DNA of 13,917 nucleotides from Candidatus Kaiserbacteria bacterium (GTDB lineage Bacteria > Patescibacteriota > Minisyncoccia > Phycocordibacterales > UBA2100), in NCBI GenBank assembly GCA_019247335.1, contig JAFAPB010000072.1, positions 1-13,917 on the forward strand, given 5' to 3'. Below the pieces are notes generated by a model that saw only the letters and a program-made list of their open reading frames with translations, was not told where the DNA came from and ran no database searches. A program made the translations under genes and the position numbers. Positions 11,444-13,917 of the stretch are shown piece after piece (positions within the stretch are counted from its first letter, which is position 1; every line of letters starts with the position of its first letter).

Positions 11444-12538
11444 ATGAAAAAAGAATATCTCGTTGGTCTCGTTGTAGTAGTGCTCATCGGCGCAGGCTTG
11501 TATTTCTATATACGGAACTCATCCGCGCGCTACGATGTGAACCGCACGCCGTATAGCGTGCTCATCGGTTCGAACGATGCGTTCGCGAAAGGACAACAGC
11601 TGCTCCGCACGGGACAACCGGACGCGGCAAAGGCGCAATTCGACCAGGCGCTTGCATCGGCGAAGGACAAACAGCAGGAAGGGCAGATCAAATTTAAGAT
11701 CGCGTCGGCCGTGGAAGCGGGAAATAATTACGGCAACTATGCGGCGTCGATCCCGCTTTTTAAAGAGATCGCCGCGAATACCGATTACACGCCGATCACT
11801 CGCGCGTACGCGATCCAGGAATTAGGCCTCATTTATTTCAATTTTACCGACCCGAAGATCACACAGGCTATCTTTTCGGATGATCAATTCGCAAAGGATC
11901 GCGTCGCGGGCGACGATCTTTTGAGCTACCGTCACCTCTTCGAAGAGGCCTCGAAGCTCTATCCACTCGCCGCCTCCGAACTCCGGATCGCGGACTGGTA
12001 CGCGAATCAGATCCTCGCGGCGTCCGATACCGGAACGAAAGTACCGGCCGACGATCCGTATAAGACCGTCATCCGAACGAAACTCGCGAGTGCGGAGAAT
12101 GATATTGCGCGTATCTCCAAAGATGACAACGAAAAAACGCTGCTCCCGGTCATTCTTCAGCGTAAAGCGATCATCCTGGCGAAGCTCTCTATCGCCGGCG
12201 ACGATTCGTTCGGCAATCCGTGGCCGATCTTTGACCAGGCGCTACAGCTCTACCAGGTGCGCGGTGTTCCGCAGCTCGACGGCTACGTGCGCTATAGCTA
12301 CGCATCGCTCCTCGCCAAGAAATATGGCGATGCGCGCTCGGCTGATATACAAAAGATACTCTCGCCGTTCTATACGGGGAATACATATACGAGCGCGCCT
12401 GTCGTCTCGTACTTTAAGAATCAGCGCGTATCGTCGCCCGACAATAATCGGCAGTACATCCTCGCGCTCGCCAAGATCGATCCGAAATTCAAATCGTGGC
12501 TAGAATCTCTCGGCTGGCAGTCAAGCGATTTCAAATAG
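11444..12538 (+). CDS. Anchored helical-repeat (TPR-like) protein
   Basis: 364 residues. M-K-K-E-Y then a hydrophobic segment (about 6-23) followed by a soluble, largely helical domain. Residues near 46-75 look like a TPR (A-F-A-K-G-Q-Q-L-L-R-T-G-Q-P-D-A-A-K-A-Q-F); later helices are more diverged. The C-terminal half has helix pairs without clear motifs. It has no Cys. The start at 11444 is chosen because it opens the anchor and is two bases after the preceding stop; an upstream start at 11285 would overlap the Gly/Glu-rich gene and gives a basic low-complexity shadow. The start of the DsbA-like gene is six bases after its stop. An assembly scaffold at the outer face of the membrane is inferred. 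Confidence 0.8.
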   Translation: MKKEYLVGLVVVVLIGAGLYFYIRNSSARYDVNRTPYSVLIGSNDAFAKGQQLLRTGQPDAAKAQFDQALASAKDKQQEGQIKFKIASAVEAGNNYGNYAASIPLFKEIAANTDYTPITRAYAIQELGLIYFNFTDPKITQAIFSDDQFAKDRVAGDDLLSYRHLFEEASKLYPLAASELRIADWYANQILAASDTGTKVPADDPYKTVIRTKLASAENDIARISKDDNEKTLLPVILQRKAIILAKLSIAGDDSFGNPWPIFDQALQLYQVRGVPQLDGYVRYSYASLLAKKYGDARSADIQKILSPFYTGNTYTSAPVVSYFKNQRVSSPDNNRQYILALAKIDPKFKSWLESLGWQSSDFK

Positions 12539-12544
12539 CGCGGT

Positions 12545-13210
12545 ATGCGCGCGCGATCCCGGCGGCTTCGGTATCCCGCTCTCTACGCGCTCGTCGCGCT
12601 TACGGCGTTTGTCTTGATTATCGCGTGGTATGCAGTCGCGCACCGTGCGGTCGCGCCGCTCGGTGTCATTCGCCCGGTCGACTCGCATGATCATATCCGC
12701 GGAAGCGGCGATGTGCGCCTTATTATCTATATGGATCTGCGCTGCGTGCATTGCCAGCACCTCGATACCGTCGATCTACCGCGCATTGAGAAAACTTATC
12801 CGGACCGACTTCAGATCGTCTACCGCAATCTGCCGCTCGAAGGAATCCACCCGGGCGCGACGCTCGCCGCCGAGGCGGCGGAATGTGTTGCGCGGACAGG
12901 CGGCAGCGCCGCGTATTGGAAATTCGTGCATGCGGCGTATCAGCCCGCGCAAGGTCGCGTGTTCGATGCCGTATGGTTCGCCGCCGCCGCAGCTTCTGTA
13001 GGCGCACCGACTCATGCCTACGCGCAGTGTATCGAACGCGGCGAGGGGAAAGCGGCCATCGCGCGCGATCTCACGGACGCGACCAGGGCTGCATTCACAC
13101 TCACGCCGACCATTGTCGTCGAGAAAGGCGAACGACAGATCGTCGTCGAGGGCGACAGCTATACGCGGATCGTTGCGGCCATCGAATTACTCATTAACGG
13201 CTACGAATGA
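12545..13210 (+). CDS. Membrane-anchored DsbA-like thioredoxin-fold oxidoreductase (CVHC)
   Basis: 221 residues. An Arg-rich start and hydrophobic helix (about 11-33) anchor the protein. A DsbA/Thioredoxin_4-type domain follows: strand L-I-I-Y-M-D then the active site C-V-H-C (67-70), an R-N-L-P-L block near 94-98, an inserted helical region (about 105-180) and T-P-T with the expected cis-Pro at 188. Two more Cys (114, 162) lie in the helical insert, where related DsbA/BdbD proteins carry a second disulfide. CVHC differs from the CPHC of classic DsbA. It probably oxidises or isomerises exported thiols. Its TGA overlaps the next ATG (ATGA, 13207-13210). No partner quinone reductase (DsbB or VKOR) is visible. 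Confidence 0.87.
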   Translation: MRARSRRLRYPALYALVALTAFVLIIAWYAVAHRAVAPLGVIRPVDSHDHIRGSGDVRLIIYMDLRCVHCQHLDTVDLPRIEKTYPDRLQIVYRNLPLEGIHPGATLAAEAAECVARTGGSAAYWKFVHAAYQPAQGRVFDAVWFAAAAASVGAPTHAYAQCIERGEGKAAIARDLTDATRAAFTLTPTIVVEKGERQIVVEGDSYTRIVAAIELLINGYE

Positions 13211-13917
13211 AGCATCGACGCTTGCTGACGAAGAAAAACATGGCGCCTGCCTTCGCGATCGCGCTCGTCGCTCTCGTGCTGCTCTATGTCGCGCGCGTGC
13301 CGCTCCTGAACGCATACGAATCGGCGATGTATCGGCTCTTTCCGTCGGCTGCGCGCGCGTACGCGTACGGCGAACGACATTTCAACGCGACAAATCCGCA
13401 GGAATATGACATCGTGCGCGCCTCATACTACTTCAACGAATCCGCACGGATCGATCCGCAATACGGCGCCGTCTATCACGAGCTCGGCCGCATCCAATTT
13501 CTGAAAGGAAATTACATCTCCGCTCTCCGCCTTATCAACCGTCAGATCGAACTTCACGGCGATCAAGTGCCGAACGCGTACTATATGCGCGGACTTATTG
13601 AGGGGTATATGGGCCGCTACGGTGATGCTGTGAAAGATTACGGGTACTTCCTGCAGCGCGATCCGAATAACTGGGCGGCGATCAACGATTATTCCTGGGT
13701 GCTTCTGAAAGCCGGGCGGCCCTCGGATGCGCTTGCCGCGACCGATAAGGGACTGGTGATCTTTCCTTCCAATCCGTGGCTTCTCAACAGCAATTCGATC
13801 GCGCTGTATGAACTGAAGCGCTACGGCGAGGCGCTCTCGCAGGCGCAGGCCGCCGCGCGGAATTTCTCAAGCGTGACACGAGCGGAATGGCTCGGCGCGT
13901 ACCCCGGGAATGATCCG
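13207..13917 (+). CDS. Anchored TPR protein (partial, cut by window end)
   Basis: At least 237 residues; open at the window end. Basic start (M-K-H-R-R), a membrane helix (about 13-30), then a soluble region with tandem tetratricopeptide repeats: one around 87-118 (E-L-G-R-I-Q-F-L-K-G-N-Y), one around 122-154 (Y-Y-M-R-G-L-I-E-G-Y-M-G-R-Y), and further units at 158-188 and 192-222. Each shows the Gly/Ala/Tyr spacing of TPR helices. TPRs bind partner proteins. The ATG overlaps the stop of the DsbA-like gene, so both are coupled. The second anchored helical-repeat protein of this operon, it may form a complex with that at 11444; this is inference. Confidence 0.85.
   Translation, partial: MKHRRLLTKKNMAPAFAIALVALVLLYVARVPLLNAYESAMYRLFPSAARAYAYGERHFNATNPQEYDIVRASYYFNESARIDPQYGAVYHELGRIQFLKGNYISALRLINRQIELHGDQVPNAYYMRGLIEGYMGRYGDAVKDYGYFLQRDPNNWAAINDYSWVLLKAGRPSDALAATDKGLVIFPSNPWLLNSNSIALYELKRYGEALSQAQAAARNFSSVTRAEWLGAYPGNDP

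Noticed and set aside
1..13917. CRISPR array, tRNA, rRNA, transposase or phage genes
   Set aside because: No regularly spaced repeats, cloverleaf-like sequences, rRNA-like stretches or recognisable mobility genes were seen on reading both strands.

Overview
This window looks like a piece of a compact bacterial chromosome, most likely from a Patescibacteria/CPR lineage (Parcubacteria- or Kaiserbacteria-like). That assignment is an inference from gene content and style, not from a marker tree. The support is: many small genes with abutting or overlapping ends; -10 boxes (often exactly TATACT) placed 6-28 bases before start codons, leaving little or no 5' leader; an isolated rpsJ with a basic N-terminal tail; a MurL-like epimerase; and several tiny membrane proteins of no familiar family. 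No IS element, phage gene, CRISPR array, tRNA or rRNA was seen.

Layout. Positions 1-890 hold the last codons of an upstream gene with a terminator, then two convergent four-helix membrane proteins whose stop codons touch. Positions 900-2210 hold two tandem YCII-type paralogues and a DUF1697 gene. Positions 2262-4004 hold rpsJ with its own promoter and terminator, then a murL-like gene with a leaderless arrangement. Positions 4025-5200 encode a membrane-anchored or secreted protein with 20 cysteines in a repeating paired-Cys pattern, plus an HExxH motif.

Positions 5200-7460 are the most unusual part. Four small exported cysteine-containing proteins occur as two related pairs. One pair (opposite strands) shares a C-terminal tag S-x-C-x2-C-P-x4-C-x-end. 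The other pair is a tandem operon sharing a six-Cys pattern. Unlike most of the window, two of these genes have strong Shine-Dalgarno sequences on real leaders and the tandem partner has one inside the preceding gene. Each of the three leaders can fold so that the SD or the start codon is paired. Strong terminators punctuate the block, and there is a possible small RNA at 5206-5321 on the minus strand. A membrane protein with a C-x-x-C motif lies between the two pairs.

Positions 7457-10587 (minus strand) form a three-gene operon: an orotate-phosphoribosyltransferase-like domain fused to a PQQ/BamB-type beta-propeller, an HTTM/vitamin-K-carboxylase-like membrane protein, and a 61-residue one-helix protein. 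Both junctions are 8-base overlaps of the form ATGAATAR.

Positions 10672-13917 (plus strand) hold an anchored rhodanese and then a tight run: a Gly/Glu-rich membrane peptide, an anchored helical-repeat protein, an anchored DsbA-like thioredoxin (CVHC) and an anchored TPR protein cut by the window end. Extracytoplasmic thiol chemistry is the common thread between this run, the 20-Cys protein and the small Cys proteins; the functional link is inference.
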